Shown here piece by piece: positions 23,962-36,000 of a stretch of 62,000 nucleotides of DNA; position 1 is the stretch's first letter; every line of letters begins with the position of its first letter. The position numbers were made by a program, and so were the translations under genes. The DNA lies in NCBI GenBank assembly GCA_014529385.2, contig CM043947.1, positions 124,346,891 through 124,408,890 of the forward strand, given 5' to 3'. Source of the DNA: Adiantum capillus-veneris (lineage: Eukaryota > Streptophyta > Polypodiopsida > Polypodiales > Pteridaceae). Below the pieces are notes generated by a model that worked only from the letters and a program-made list of their open reading frames with translations, ran no database searches and was not told where the DNA came from.

Positions 23962-25097
23962 TCAGCGAGACTGTAAGGCCTCCCAGTCTACAGGCTCTCC
24001 TGAAGCTTCAAGATCATTCAGTACTTCATAGATACCTCTGCGATATCCATTTGACTCCTCCTCACGTGATGGAGCTCGATGCATCGCAAGATTCTGCGTT
24101 TATACAAAAATCAAAGTAATAAGAATACATGATTCATCGCGTTTTAAAAAATGCCATAGTTAAGATTGGATTAGAAACTCACAAACTCATAGCGAAAGGT
24201 GTCGAAGCCTCCGTTGCCAAGATGAGATGTCCCCCTAGTCATCTGTCGTACCTGCGCGGCCTCACGCTGCTGTCTGAACCGCGTGGCCGCTGTCCGCTCA
24301 TCCTCCCTGATCTACAACCACGTCTCGTGTGGGATGCCTGAAGGCTTCGGCGAGCCGATCGTGAAAGCCTTCCGAGCTGCATCTCGTCGATGTTTGATGG
24401 TGTCCCGTGAAACACCCTTGATCCACCGCGCCGAAACAACGGAAGAACACGGAGTAGACTGGTACTCTCTGAGAATGGTCTCCACTATGTAAGTGAATTT
24501 TTCCTTGTCTTGCTGATCCCAAGACGTCAAAATTCTGGTCGAAAACTGCAGCACCACGAGCTGGCGAATCCGCTGTCGCATCTCAGTCCCGACTCTATCC
24601 ATGTCAACAGAACCATCTCCTTGTACAGTATAGAGCTTGGAGGCACTAGGATCGTGTGCCCCCCAAGGTGTCCGAGGTGTGCCAAGAGGTGTGTCGAGAG
24701 GTGTGCCTGGGTAAGACGGGGGTCGTGAGCGAGGAGCGGTCGAAGCATCTGTGGACCCTCCTCCACAGCAACCACCACCTCCACCTGACGATCGCCGAGA
24801 TCGGCGAGTCCACGTGTGCTGCGGAGATGAGGACGTACCCGTCTCTGCCCCACCCCTAGGTGTCGAAGCGACCGTGATGGGAGAAGAAGGCGTCTTACCC
24901 ATAGGCGTCCTGAACCCCGTAGGTGTCCGCCCCCTAGGCGTCGGTCCCTCGGGTGTGAAGCCCGGAGGCGTAGAACCCGTGCCTCTGGCTACCCAGTACT
25001 GAGAAGCCTCTGCCATCTGAGCAGGCGTCATCCATGTAACGAAGCCCATGAATGCATCTGCACTCATGGAAGCGGGATCTGGAATCTCGTCTGCCAT
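23962..25097 (-). pseudogene. CACTA second gene (TNPA-position DNA-binding-type protein), one nonsense codon
   Basis: Exon 1 runs 25097-24183 and exon 2 24093-23962. They are joined by an 89-bp intron (24182-24094, GTGAGT donor, CGCAG acceptor) and end in TGA at 23962-23964. The first ~130 residues are low-complexity Pro/Gly/Thr/Ser repeats (TPxGxTP type) plus a Gly/Cys run. The middle holds a helical block (TEMRQRIRQLVVLQFSTRIL) and an RDTIKHRRDAARKAF segment; exon 2 encodes an acidic, Trp-containing tail. This layout resembles plant 'Ptta/En/Spm' accessory proteins. A single in-frame TAG at 24312-24314 breaks exon 1; a C-to-T change from CAG is plausible. A splice acceptor (TTTATGCAG) ends at 25107, so ATG 25097 is preferred over the ATG at 25112, which would lie in an intron. 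Confidence 0.7.
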
Positions 25098-25106
25098 ACT
25101 AAAGTC

Positions 25107-25200
25107 CTGCATAAAGAAAGTAAAATAAAGCGTCAGAACACTGTTGTTTAAATTAACAGTAAGCTTAATTTTAAATCAAAGTCTTCACGCAAACACTTAC
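25107..25200 (-). other. intron linking the two CACTA reading frames
   Basis: A strong donor, GTAAGT at 25200-25195, starts 4 nt after the TNP2 stop codon. A pyrimidine-rich acceptor ending TTTATGCAG closes at 25107, and the second ORF starts 10 nt later. The two genes therefore look like parts of one transcript unit, as in En/Spm where TNPA and TNPD come from one pre-mRNA. Splicing is inferred from sequence only. Confidence 0.6.
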
Positions 25201-25204
25201 AGGC

Positions 25205-28200
25205 CTAGGCCGTGGCAAGTGAGGCATCATCGATAAGATCTTGCACCATATCATCGTCTATCTCTAATTGCAAACATAACTCTGCCCCAACTCGTTCTGG
25301 TAGATTGTCTTCATCCATTGAATCTTCATCTACAAGTGTCAATTCTGGCTCATCTACGTCATCCCTCGTATATTTGTCAGCTTCCTCTGCCATACCTTCG
25401 TCCATCTCATCTAATGTCACAGTAGTATGGACGTCGTCTGATTGACTTTCCTCCAGGAGATCTTGCCCTTCAAATACTTGTTTATTTCTTGGAGCAACCT
25501 GAACCACAAACCACCATTGTCGCTCTCGAGGGTCCGGTACAAAGACCACTTGCTCGCAATGTTCGGGGAGAGCAAATGTGTCGCTCGCATCTGTCCAAGT
25601 CTTTGTAGAATCTATTTGCACAAGCTTGTTTCCATCTCTGCGTACCATTGCATTGCGACCAGAAGTAATCACCTTGAACCACTTCACATCCAACAAAAAC
25701 ATCTCAAACCGCCTGAAGCTTACTTTCAGGATATCTGACACCAGACCACAGTAATCTAGGTTGCTAGTGCTCTCATTCGTGTCTCTAGCACTGGCCCTTC
25801 TCTTTTGCATGAAACTAACCATTACCCCACTGTTAAACGTGTTTCTTCTGCTGTCAATTTGTTGTGTTCTGAAATGCTTTCCATGCGACCACAGTGCCAT
25901 GTATGTATGATACTTCCAATCACATCCAATAGCCAGCTCTTCCTCTTCTAGAGATATGGGTTCTCCGATCTGTCGAGCTGCTCTCACTGTCTTGTCCAAC
26001 CATGCCATTGTAGGGAATTCAGGTAGAGGAGCGAGATAGTCTGTCAAGGGTAAGCCTCTAGTCGTTCGACTTCGCGTGAAATCCTGTCGCTCTAGATTGC
26101 GTCTCTCTTTCTCTTCTTCGTACCTTTCAAGCCATTTTTGCATCGGCACTGAATTTAGTATACAGAACTTCATGATCTTTTCTCGCATGGCCAGGTTCAT
26201 TTTCTTCGGCACCCCTTGCCCTTGCGGCTCCTCTCCCACCAGTCTTGCATCCTCCTCATCGCTCCACAGTCGAGGCATTTCTGGGTCAGAAACGCATAGA
26301 AATTCGGTCGTCAACACAAGAGACTCTTGCACTAGACATCCTTCTGCCATGCTCCCCTCTGGACGCGCTTTTTGGCGAAAAAAACCCTTAAGTGTTTTCA
26401 TGAACCGCTCTAGAAAGAACATCCAACGGCTGTAGACTATACCTGCCACTGCAACCTCATCTACTACATGGACGAGCAAGTGCATTTGGATAGTTAGGCA
26501 GCTCGTGGGTAGATACTTCTCAATCATGCAAACTGCCTCAATGGAGTTAGCCCTTGCGACTGCAATAGATTCCTCCCGTATCTCCTTGGAAGAGATCCAC
26601 CGTACTAGCTCTAAAATCTTGTATATGCATGTCCGCACTTCCTCCGTTAAACACCCCTTGATCGCAATTGGAAGAATGAATTGCAAGAACTTATGCGAGT
26701 CGTGCGATTTCAAACCTGACAGTTGATCGTCACAGGTAAGTGCTCTCTTGAGACATCGCATATATCCTGTTGGCGTCCTGAACTCTGAAATCACCCTTTT
26801 CACTTGTCGCTCTTCATTTTTTAGCAATACCCATGGCGCTCTTGGAAGTTTTGTTTGACCAGCTGCATTGGTGAAAGGCCATAGCTCTGGCATCTTTCCA
26901 ACCGACTGCAAATCATCTCGTGAAGCTCGACTGTCTTTCATTCCCATGATTGTCTTCCAGAGGAGCTCTCCCACATTCTTGAATATATGCATTGGATCCA
27001 GCAAATGGTTAATTAGTAGATCACCCCAGTACGGAAACGTATGGAGAATGGACAAACGTTTCATTCCTGGAACAGGTTGCCCCTCATGTTGCTCCCATCG
27101 ACGACGCCACTCTTGTACATGCATAGGACGACATTCGACGCGACCAAGCTGGCCTTCGCGCAAGTGATGGCCATCTGGAAGATAACGGTGGTGGCCTTGA
27201 TAAATTGTCTTTCGAAGAGAGGTAGAATAGCTCACATCCAAAGACTGCCCGCAAATTGGACATGCATTTTATCCCGAAGTTGTTAGTCGTGCATATATCA
27301 AAGCATGAATCAGGCCAAGGCAAAGGGCTTGCGAATAGCGAGAATCTTGTAAATCAATAACCATTACTAGAAGCTTCTCCGTATCCTGGCCAATCATGCA
27401 TAGTCCACATAAGAAGTCCATGGATCCTTGCATGTTGTTGTCCTACTGGTTCAACCGCATTTGCTATGTCGATCCCATGCCATAACTCCTGGAGCTGGTC
27501 AACTAGTGGAGCTAGATAAACATCCATGTTTTTTGCCTTGAACTTACCAGGTACAATCAAGCTTAAAATCAAATGACCCTTCTTGATAGCAAGCCACGGC
27601 GGGAGGTTGTAATTGATAAGGCACACAGGCCAAGTGCTCCATGACGAGCTTCTCTCCATGCCCAAACGCAAATTGCATGGTTCACTCTTAAAATGTGGCC
27701 AGGTATCTTCAATGTGCCTCCAAGCCTTCGAATCAGCGGGCACTCTAAATGTTGCGTCAGTGGATCTATTCATAGAATTCCACCGCATCAACTTTGCAAT
27801 GGAACCACAAACAAACATGATTTTTATCCTAGGAATAATAGGGAAATGCCGCAACACTTTAGCTGGCACTGTCTCGCCAACTGCATCTTGTTTGTAGCGC
27901 ATTGCTCCGCACTTAGGACACGACAGAAAATCTGCGAATTCATTGCGAAAAAGAATGCAATCATTTGGACATGCATGAATCTTGTTGTAGTCCAAGCCAA
28001 CTGAGGTCAGAAGTTGCTTTGCGTCTGGCCTAGAGGGGGGCATTTCATTGCCAGCCGGGAGAAGTTGCTCCCGCAATAACCTGTTTAAGCCACATTAAAT
28101 TAAAAAGCTCTTCGAGAACATCACCGTTGCAATCGGAAAATATCTTTTGTAAATTACATACCTAAACAAAGCAGTGACGCTTGCATCTGACCACCCGTAC

Positions 28201-28675
28201 ACTGAGTGAAGATTCAAAAACGCCAGACAAGTACGAAGCACAGATATTTTGGCGCCTTCATAGATTGATTGACGTGCCAACTTCCTCAACATGTCTTCAG
28301 AAGATAGGCGCACGGTTTCTGGTGCTGCTTCGTTCGCGTTCTCCTCACTTGTCTGGAAGAAGGCATCCAGCATCTCCTCCATGCTGTCGTCTTCTGTCTG
28401 TAAGCCCTTTTCTGCTTCCATCCATGGCTCTATATTGGTCGGACCTTCACGCATAATCTTTTCTCTCTCTCTCTCTCAAATGTAGGTGCTATGTCGTAGA
28501 AATCAATGCCTGTTCCGTAGGAGTCGTATCGCAGATTCTGTACGGTTTCTCTAGCAAACTCTCCGTACTTGTGCACATGCTCATTACATATACTACGCTT
28601 GCGCAGAATTTGATACTTGCAGAGCGTGCACGAGCATGCAATCGTTTCCTCCATGTTAGTTGATGACGTTGCCAT
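25205..28675 (-). pseudogene. TNP2-like CACTA transposase, multi-exon and partly frameshifted
   Basis: Pieces in order: 28675-28440, a Cys-rich N-terminal zinc region (CSCTLCKYQILRKRSICNEH); 28454-28162 (VLRTCLAFLNLHSVYGWSD); an 81-bp intron 28161-28081 (GTATGT donor, AAACAG acceptor); 28080-27354, the TNP2 block with HACPNDCILFR, CPKCGAMRYK and WTMHDWPGYGE; then 27262-25205. The last begins in ACPICG and contains LHTFPYWGDLLINHLLDPMH, KSHDSHKFLQFILPIAIKG, a DUF4218-like YSRWMFFLERFMKTLKGF...RPEGSMAEG, and a DUF4216-like FLLDVKWFKV...DPRERQWWFVVQV. It would cut and join CACTA ends. Two defects: a frame shift at a short GA tract near 28467-28480 and an unresolved gap at 27263-27353, where I found no convincing splice pair. 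Confidence 0.85.
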
Positions 28676-28997
28676 CTACAATGATTATGAATGTTGTTTT
28701 AATATATATATATATATATATACTCCTCACAATGTAAACTACCTCGCATTCTCTAGTCTTGACCAATCTCCGTACACCTCGGTCAAGAGGTGTATAGAGA
28801 TTAGGACCACCGGGTCAAAATTTCGTCTTTATTGGTCAAATCCTATATGGGTAGACACATACGTGCACTCCCAGGTGTACATGGCAATGCATGTAGCAGA
28901 CAAAACCCCTTTGCCTCTTTTAGTTCCATAGTTTCTTCTCTGTCTACGAACCCACCTGCCTCCATTCCGAGGTAGCCTGTCAGAGAAAGCTTTCCAA
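28676..28997. other. CACTA 5' leader region up to the copia insertion
   Basis: Non-coding. It contains an AT-dinucleotide tract at about 28702-28722. The minus strand just before the ATG at 28675 reads CATTGTAG, a possible splice acceptor, so the transposase may have an upstream exon. No promoter is identified. Confidence 0.5.
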
Positions 28998-29002
28998 TGC
29001 CG
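28998..29002. repeat. TSD of the copia element (left), TGCCG
   Basis: TGCCG lies immediately left of the LTR at 29003 and again at 34444-34448, right of the other LTR: a 5-bp duplication as expected for retrotransposon integrase. Confidence 0.95.
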
Positions 29003-29145
29003 TGTTGAGATGTAGAGAGAAAGAGAGAGAGACGAGACAAGAGACACACCATACACGCTCCCAAAGACTGATTCATATTGAGGACAAGATACAAATATAT
29101 AGGTGAGACCAAGTTCAGTAGAGTGAGCCATATATAGCTCCAACA
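29003..29145 (-). repeat. 3' LTR of the copia element, 143 bp
   Basis: Plus-strand view starts TGTTGAGATG and ends GCTCCAACA; TGTTG/CAACA are terminal inverted repeats. It differs from the 5' LTR by one substitution (CATACACG versus CATATACG). A TATATA motif sits near the U3 end on the minus strand. Confidence 0.97.
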
Positions 29146-29393
29146 CCCCCACTCAAACAAAGGTCTCTAGCTTTGGATGAAAAAAACCCTTGGGGAGTTC
29201 AAGGGAAAAACCCAAGCCCCTATACAATGTGAAATATGAACCAGCGGTGATGATGTGAAAGTGAATTGTGCATCTATGTACAAATATTCAAGTGACTTAG
29301 ATATCACAAGGTGCAAATGTGGAGTGTGCATAGTGCATGGTAACTAAAAGATTACAATGTCATATGTACAAAGCTATTACAATAGAAAAGAAG

Positions 29394-30366
29394 CTAATCT
29401 AGAAAGAGTGAGGCCGAAGCAACTCCAAGCTCCGAGCGCAAGAGGATGAAATGTGACTCATTGAGGCCTTTGGTCAAAATGTCTGCAATCATCTGGTCAC
29501 TTGGATAGTGTTCAACCATAATGGTTCCCTTGCGTACTTCATACCTGACATAATGATAATGGACAGCAATGTGCTTTGACTTATTATGTTGAACATAGTC
29601 TTTTGCAAGACTAATAGCACTTTGGTTGTCACAACGCAAGGGTGTGCTAGAAAGAGGAGAGTGACCAATATCAACCAGCATTTGTCGAATCCAAATCAAC
29701 TCACGAGCTGCAAGTGATGCCGCAACATATTCTGACTCAGTCGTAGAAACTGCAACACAACGTTGTTTCTTGCTGGTCCAAGAAACAAGACAACCATTTA
29801 TAAAGAAGCAATTTCCACTAGTAGATCGCATAGATAAATGTGAGCTTGCCCAGTCTGCATCTGTGTAACCCAAAAGAGAAAGAGATTGCATAGAATCCAA
29901 TGTGAGTTGTCGTCGATAGACTAAACCAAAATCTGTAGTGCCTTTCAAGTATTTCAATACACGCTTTGCAGCAGACCAATGCTTAAGAGAAGGACATGCA
30001 AGATGTTGTCCAAGATAGTTAGCAGCAAACAGAATATCAGGACAAGTGTTCATGCCAACAAACTGAAGACATCCAATCAAGTTAGCATAAGGTTGATTTG
30101 TGACAAGTTGACCGCCATTGTCAGAAGTATTCTTCGTAGAGCTCGCAAGACAAGGTGTGTTGGCTGAATGTGCAGATTCCATACCAAATTTTTGAATAGT
30201 ATCTACAATGAACTTTGACTGTCGAAGGAATAAAATACCTTTTGTACGGTTCCGTTGGATTTGAATGCCAAGACAATAACTTTTTCACTTGCTGAAGAAA
30301 TCCCAAATCATTGGAAACAAGGATGGTATCATCCACATAAAGAGCAAGAATCACAAAACTGCTACC
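29394..30366 (-). pseudogene. copia RT C-terminal part and RNase H
   Basis: The frame 30354-30121 begins with the RT catalytic LALYVDDTILVS and is in frame with the main RT, from which only a TAA at 30367-30369 separates it. Near 30275 the frame shifts into 30182-29394. That holds the RT/RNase H connection (PDILFAANYLGQ, HWSAAKRVLKYLKGT) and RNase H (LGYTDADWASS, STTESEYVAASLAARELIW, LRCDNQSAISLA, KHIAVHYHYVRYEV). Catalytic Asp and Glu residues are present. RNase H removes the RNA strand during reverse transcription. The frame ends 249 bp before the 3' LTR. Confidence 0.92.
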
Positions 30367-31500
30367 TTAGCGTTTTATGTATAAGTTGGGGTATGACGAG
30401 CAAGAGATGAATCCTTTAGAGGTGAGAAAAAGATCAAATTTTTTATACCAGGCTCGCGAAGCTTGTTTGAGACCATATAGTGCCTTATGGAGTTGAGCAA
30501 CAAGGTCTTCTTTACCTGGAATAACAAACCCTTCTGGTTGTTCCATATAAATTTCCTCTTCCAAGTCACCATCAAGAAAAGCAGTTCGCACATCCATTTG
30601 ATGAGCTTCTAAATCAAATTGAACAGCAAATGCCAATAAAACTCGAACACTTGTAATGCGAACAACTGGTGAAAAAGTCTCTTGATAATCAACACCAGCT
30701 ACTTGGGAGTAACCTTTTGCAACTAAACGCGCCTTGAACTTGTCAAAAGATCCATCTGCTTTTACTTTTGTTTTATACACCCACTTACATTTAATAGCTG
30801 TACGACCAGGAGGTAATTCAGTTAGTATCCATGTACCTTTAGAGATAAGAGAATCGTACTGTGCTTCCATAGCCTCTTGCCATTGATCCTTTTGTGGTGA
30901 AGAGATAGCTTCATCATAAGTAACGGGATCTTCAGAAGTAGAAAAAGCATTATCAGCAATATCGTCATCATAAACATGACATGAGCCATGTTCAAAATCA
31001 ATAGGCAGATCAACAAAAATATCAATATCATCATTGGCAACATTTGGAATGGATGGTTGTGAGGAGGAAAGTTGCTCTATAGGAAGAGTTTCATCTTCTG
31101 AAAGAAATGGAAACGCCTGAAGCAATGATTTAGTATCATCAGAATCATCCATGGACCATGAGCCTCCCATAAGCTGTTCGTTAAAAGTAGCATCACGATT
31201 CACAATTACTTTCTTGGAGGAAGGGTCATAGAATTTGTAGCCTTTGGAAGTGTCACAATATCCAATAAAAATAACTTTAAGACCAGGAGCATCAAGCTTT
31301 GTTCGTGTTTCTTTGGGAACATGAATATAAGCAATACATCCAAAGGTTCGAAAATGAGATACAGAAGGAATGTCACCTGTCCATGCTGTGATGGGTATCT
31401 TACCAGAGGGTGCAGTAGTAGGAAGATGATTCTGAATAAATGTTGCTGTCAAAGTAGCTTCAGCCCAGAAAACACGAGATAAGCCAGAATGAATCAGCAT
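30367..31500 (-). pseudogene. copia integrase C-terminus and reverse transcriptase N-terminal part
   Basis: 377 codons. The first ~80 residues are the integrase C-terminal region with the copia-typical HFRTFGCIAYIHVPKE. An acidic linker follows, then RVT_2: WQEAMEAQYDSLISKGTW, CKWVYKTKVKADG, KARLVAKGYSQVAGVDYQET, MDVRTAFLDGDLEEEIYMEQPEG and LYGLKQASRAWY. A one-base deletion around 31505-31530 separates it from the integrase core frame. It stops at TAA just before the YVDD box. Confidence 0.93.
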
Positions 31501-31505
31501 ACATC

Positions 31506-32255
31506 TTACAGCATTGAGAAGAGTGCGTTCTTTCGTTCAGCAACACCATTCTGTTGAGGCGAATATGGAATAGTGTGTTCATGATGAATTCCACTGTCAG
31601 CACAATAACTCACAAACTCTCGAGAAACATATTCGCCTCCATTGTCACTACAAAGCTTCTTAAGGCGACGACCAGTTTGAAGTTCCGTAGCCTTGTGGAA
31701 TTGTTTGAAAACGGATAAGGCTTCAGATTTTTGTCTAAGTAGAAATACAGTCGTATACCTTGAGAAATCATCAATGAAAGTAATGAAGTAGCGATATTGT
31801 GATCTCGAAGAAGGTAGAGGTCCACATATATCAGTATGAACAAGATCCAAGATGTCATGAGAATGAGTTGTATTTGAAAGAGGAAAGGGTTTACGATTGT
31901 GTTTCCCAAGAGCACAAAATTCACAAATTCCCATATGGGGATGGGCTTTAAGATCCATGCCATGAACAAGATCACGACGTTGAAGATCAAGGAGTTTTGA
32001 GAAATCAGCATAAACAAAACGGTGATGCCATACTTTGCAATCATGATCACCTGGAGCAGTGACAATATTTGCTACAGCATCGTTGAGAGAGAGTTCAAAT
32101 AAATTACCGTTTCGAGGAGCAGTGGCTATAGTCTGTCCATCTTTCTCAATTTGGCATTTGGTATAATCAAATCCAACAAACAGACCAAGATCAACAAGTC
32201 TAGCAACTGAAAGAAGATTACATTGAAGATCTGGTACATGTAATAATCCTCGCAA
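31506..32255 (-). pseudogene. copia GAG-pre-integrase and integrase core
   Basis: It starts in the protease/pre-integrase region (LHVPDLQCNLLSVARLVDLGL). The zinc-binding segment follows: VWHHRF...then CEFCALGKHNRKPF. The integrase core has all three acidic positions visible: D in LVHTDICGPLP, D in LCSDNGGEYVS and E in PQQNGVAERKN. Integrase inserts the cDNA with the 5-bp TSD seen here. Frameshifts on both sides separate it from gag-pro and from RT. Confidence 0.93.
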
Positions 32256-32305
32256 AATTCGAGTGGAAGAAGATAAGGTACCAAGATATAAGTCTCCAAT
32301 ACCCT

Positions 32306-33532
32306 TTACTTGACAAGTAGTATCATCACCAAGATAAACAACACGTTGAACTGGCAGTGGATGATAGTTATGGACTTAGACTGATATGTCATATTTCCTG
32401 TAGCACCAGAATCGACAATAAAAAGTGATCCATCACGTACATGAAGTATTCTATCTGGAGCAACTGAACATAGGACGCAGCTTGTTTCTGGTACAATGTT
32501 GTTTCGATGTTCGGTAGCATATGCTCTATTCCGATCTGTGTCGAATCGACGCTTATAGCACATATGAGTGGGATGATCAGATCGTCCACAATATTCACAA
32601 GAAGAAGAAGAAGAGTCTCTAGATAAACGTGGTTGTTTTGTGGTAATATTGTGTTCTTCATCATATTGACGTGCCCAACAATCATCTTCAGTATGGCCAT
32701 TTCTGTTGCAGTAAGAACATTGCTTATTAGGAAATTTGAGACGAGAGAAAATATTACCGCGACGGCCACCTCTGCGGTTTCCTCGTTGAAATGGACGCCT
32801 TCGAGCATAAAAAGCACGTTCCATCTGTTGTGACTCAGTCTCGTCTTGTGAAATCATAGCTGTATCGTGACCAGAATTCCGACGTTCTTGACGTTGAGAG
32901 TATTCAATTAAAGACATGCAAGCTTGGTCGAAATCAAGACCATCTTTATTAGAGAGAATAGTAACAATGTTATCATAAGAAGAGTCCTTCACCGTATCAA
33001 GGAGAAGTGTAATCAGTTGCTTTTGTGGAACAGGATCACCGGCAGCAGGAAGTTGATTAATAATAGATTTGAAAGACTCAATATGTCCCGTCATGGCAGT
33101 ACCAACTTCATATTGTAACTTGTTAAGCAACCCTCTCAAATAAAGTATTTCTGTAACAGATTTCTTCTGAAAGTTTGCAATAAGGTACTTCCATACGTCA
33201 TGGGAAGTAGGCAGTTCATACATATCAAGCAAAAGGGAATCAGTAAGAGCAGAAAGAATATACCGACGAGCTGCTTTATCACGTCGTTGCCAATCCGTAT
33301 AGGCAACATTCCAATCTTCAAATATAGGTCCTTCAGTGATAAGCACGTTATCATTATCCGTATCAACAAGCTGAGGCGGACAAACACGATTTCCAAGAAC
33401 AACATCGGAGAGTTCATCGCCTTCAAGAATTAACAACATCTTTGCTTTCTAGCCTAGAAATCCTTGACCTTGGAAAGGAGGAACAGAACGTTGGCCAGAA
33501 GGAAAGCCGTTGACGAGAACATTCATAGCCAT
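32306..33532 (-). pseudogene. copia gag and protease, one nonsense codon
   Basis: The frame runs from ATG 33532 (MAMNVLVNGFPSGQ) to 32306, broken only by TAG at 33449-33451. Here 'LG-stop-KAKM' stands where copia Gag has Trp-Lys, so TGG to TAG is likely. Gag UBN2-like sequence (LPTSHDVWKYLIANFQ, LRGLLNKLQYEVG) is followed by two zinc knuckles, CSYCNRNGHTEDDC and CEYCGRSDHPTHMC, and the protease active site FIVDSGATGNMTY. The frame then shifts near 32360. Gag packages element RNA and the aspartic protease processes the polyprotein. Confidence 0.92.
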
Positions 33533-34288
33533 ATCTTGTTGCGAGAAGACGTATAAGATAAGATCGTAGAATCTGCACACCATATATGGTGAAGGCCGCA
33601 ATTGAGAATGAGAGAGATATGAGTATTGCGTTCTGTCAACGATAAACGTAAGAAGGATGCTCAAGGAACGTCCAAAGATGTGAGAGATGTCACCCAAAAA
33701 AGACAGGGTAAAGGAGACGTTAATAATAAACGAGTCCTCAAAATAGAGTGACTTGAGACGCAAGATTGACGGCCACAATACGAATAGCAAAAAGCTAAAT
33801 CTTCTCGAAAAATTTAACGCCAAAATAATAAAAACGATCGTGGACGCTTCACAAAGAAGTAGGACAAAGAAAGCTGCGTCAAGCTCTATTGGCAGTAAAA
33901 ACAACATAACTTTCTGCTGCGAACTCCGATTGACGCAAACCTAGAACTCAAATCGAAGAGCTCGAGGAGACGAACAAGTTTTGGATGAAAAGTGCCATTG
34001 TGCTATGCTCCATTGCGCTTTTCCCGTTTCTCCAAATTTTGAGCAGAACAGCAAGAAAAATTGAGATGAAGTTCAGGGTGTCATTAACAAGAAAACGTAA
34101 TCAACGATTAGATTGATTATAAATAAACGCCACATAAAACACTAATCATATTCTTCTTAACACAAAACAACCACAATTAACAAGAATCAACACTCAAAAA
34201 TAAAATTTGTAACAATTTTGAATCTTACGTGCGAATCGCATACACATACTGTTGTCACCATGAATTGAATCGGCGCGTGGACGTTACC

Positions 34289-34300
34289 GCTCTGATACCA
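34289..34300 (-). promoter_or_regulatory. copia primer binding site
   Basis: Minus strand TGGTATCAGAGC, complementary to the initiator tRNA-Met 3' end, directly abutting the 5' LTR. Confidence 0.95.
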
Positions 34301-34443
34301 TGTTGAGATGTAGAGAGAAAGAGAGAGAGACGAGACAAGAGACACACCATATACGCTCCCAAAGACTGATTCATATTGAGGACAAGATACAAATATATAG
34401 GTGAGACCAAGTTCAGTAGAGTGAGCCATATATAGCTCCAACA
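34301..34443 (-). repeat. 5' LTR of the copia element, 143 bp
   Basis: Same length as the 3' LTR and one base different from it. Followed on the right by the TSD TGCCG at 34444-34448. It includes a short GA-rich segment (GTAGAGAGAAAGAGAGAGAG). 143 bp is short for an LTR of a coding copia element. Confidence 0.97.
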
Positions 34444-34448
34444 TGCCG

Positions 34449-35304
<856 letters not shown>

Positions 35305-35340
<36 letters not shown>

Positions 35341-35410
35341 ATTACCTACACACACACACACACACACACACACATTTCTCTCTCTCTCTCTTTCCTACAC
35401 ACACACACAC

Positions 35411-35478
<68 letters not shown>

Positions 35479-35537
35479 TACACACACACACACCGCTCTC
35501 TCTCTCTCTCTCTATTTCCTACACACACACACACACA

Positions 35538-35569
<32 letters not shown>

Positions 35570-35642
35570 CTACACACACACACACACTGCTCTCTCTCTC
35601 TCTCTCTTTACTACACACACACAAACACACACACACACCCAC

Positions 35643-35686
<44 letters not shown>

Positions 35687-35713
35687 CCTACACACACACA
35701 CAAACACACACCA

Positions 35714-35757
<44 letters not shown>

Positions 35758-35775
35758 TACACACACACACGATGT
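35305..35775. repeat. alternating (CT)n / (CA)n compound minisatellite
   Basis: About nine repeats of the pattern (CT)n-TTTCCTA-(CA)n, each 35-75 bp, with variable tract lengths. The short TTCCTA spacer is conserved between most units, so whole compound units, not only dinucleotides, have been duplicated. The Ser-Leu/Thr-His frame over it is an artefact. Confidence 0.9.
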
Positions 35776-35938
35776 AGAGAGAGAGAGAGAGGGGTTGGGG
35801 GGGGGGGGGGACATAATACCTGCACAGCAGGTGGAGGCCAAGATTTGAGCAGAGCGCAGGCGAAAATGGCCCCTGCTGCTCGCGGGTTTCGCTTTTTTCC
35901 CCCAATTTTTTTGCGTCGCTATATGCGTCGATATAGTG
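35776..35938. repeat. CACTA right terminus
   Basis: It contains a GA tract, a run of G (about 35798-35810), and the terminus GCGTCGCTATATGCGTCGAT followed by ATAGTG. The 16-bp CCACAAAAACCGGTGT present at the left terminus is absent here. Confidence 0.8.
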
Positions 35939-36000
35939 TAATGGGGCAAATGAAACATGATTACAACCCTGTTTTATATATTTTTGAGTTTGAGATACTA
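35939..36000. repeat. satellite remnant between CACTA and gypsy
   Basis: Begins with the TSD copy TAA and continues the satellite unit (ATGGGGCAAATGAAACATGA...GAGTTTGAGATACTA), stopping exactly where the gypsy LTR starts. Confidence 0.95.

Larger units (their letters stand above)
29003..34443 (-). mobile_element. Ty1/copia LTR retrotransposon, 5441 bp, complete ends
   Basis: Two 143-bp LTRs, a 5-bp TSD, a tRNA-Met-type PBS at 34289-34300, a purine tract GAGTGGGGG just before the 3' LTR, and minus-strand gag-protease-integrase-RT-RNase H in copia order. It is inserted in the 5' part of the CACTA element. The coding region has at least three frameshifts and two in-frame stops, so it is not autonomous. 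Identity of copia lineage is not resolved. Confidence 0.97.

Noticed and set aside
24510-25002. Plus-strand frames over the CACTA second gene and transposase (also 26076-26435, 26868-27286)
   Set aside because: Shadows of the minus-strand genes, which have domain motifs and splice sites.
27263-27353. Intron in the TNP2 gene between GEASSNGY and ACPICG
   Set aside because: No GT-AG pair keeps both motifs in frame without loss; I left the gap unresolved instead of calling an intron.
33449-33907. Whole 152-codon frame as copia gag start
   Set aside because: Only the last 27 codons, from ATG 33532, look like Gag; the upstream part is the untranslated leader reading open by chance.
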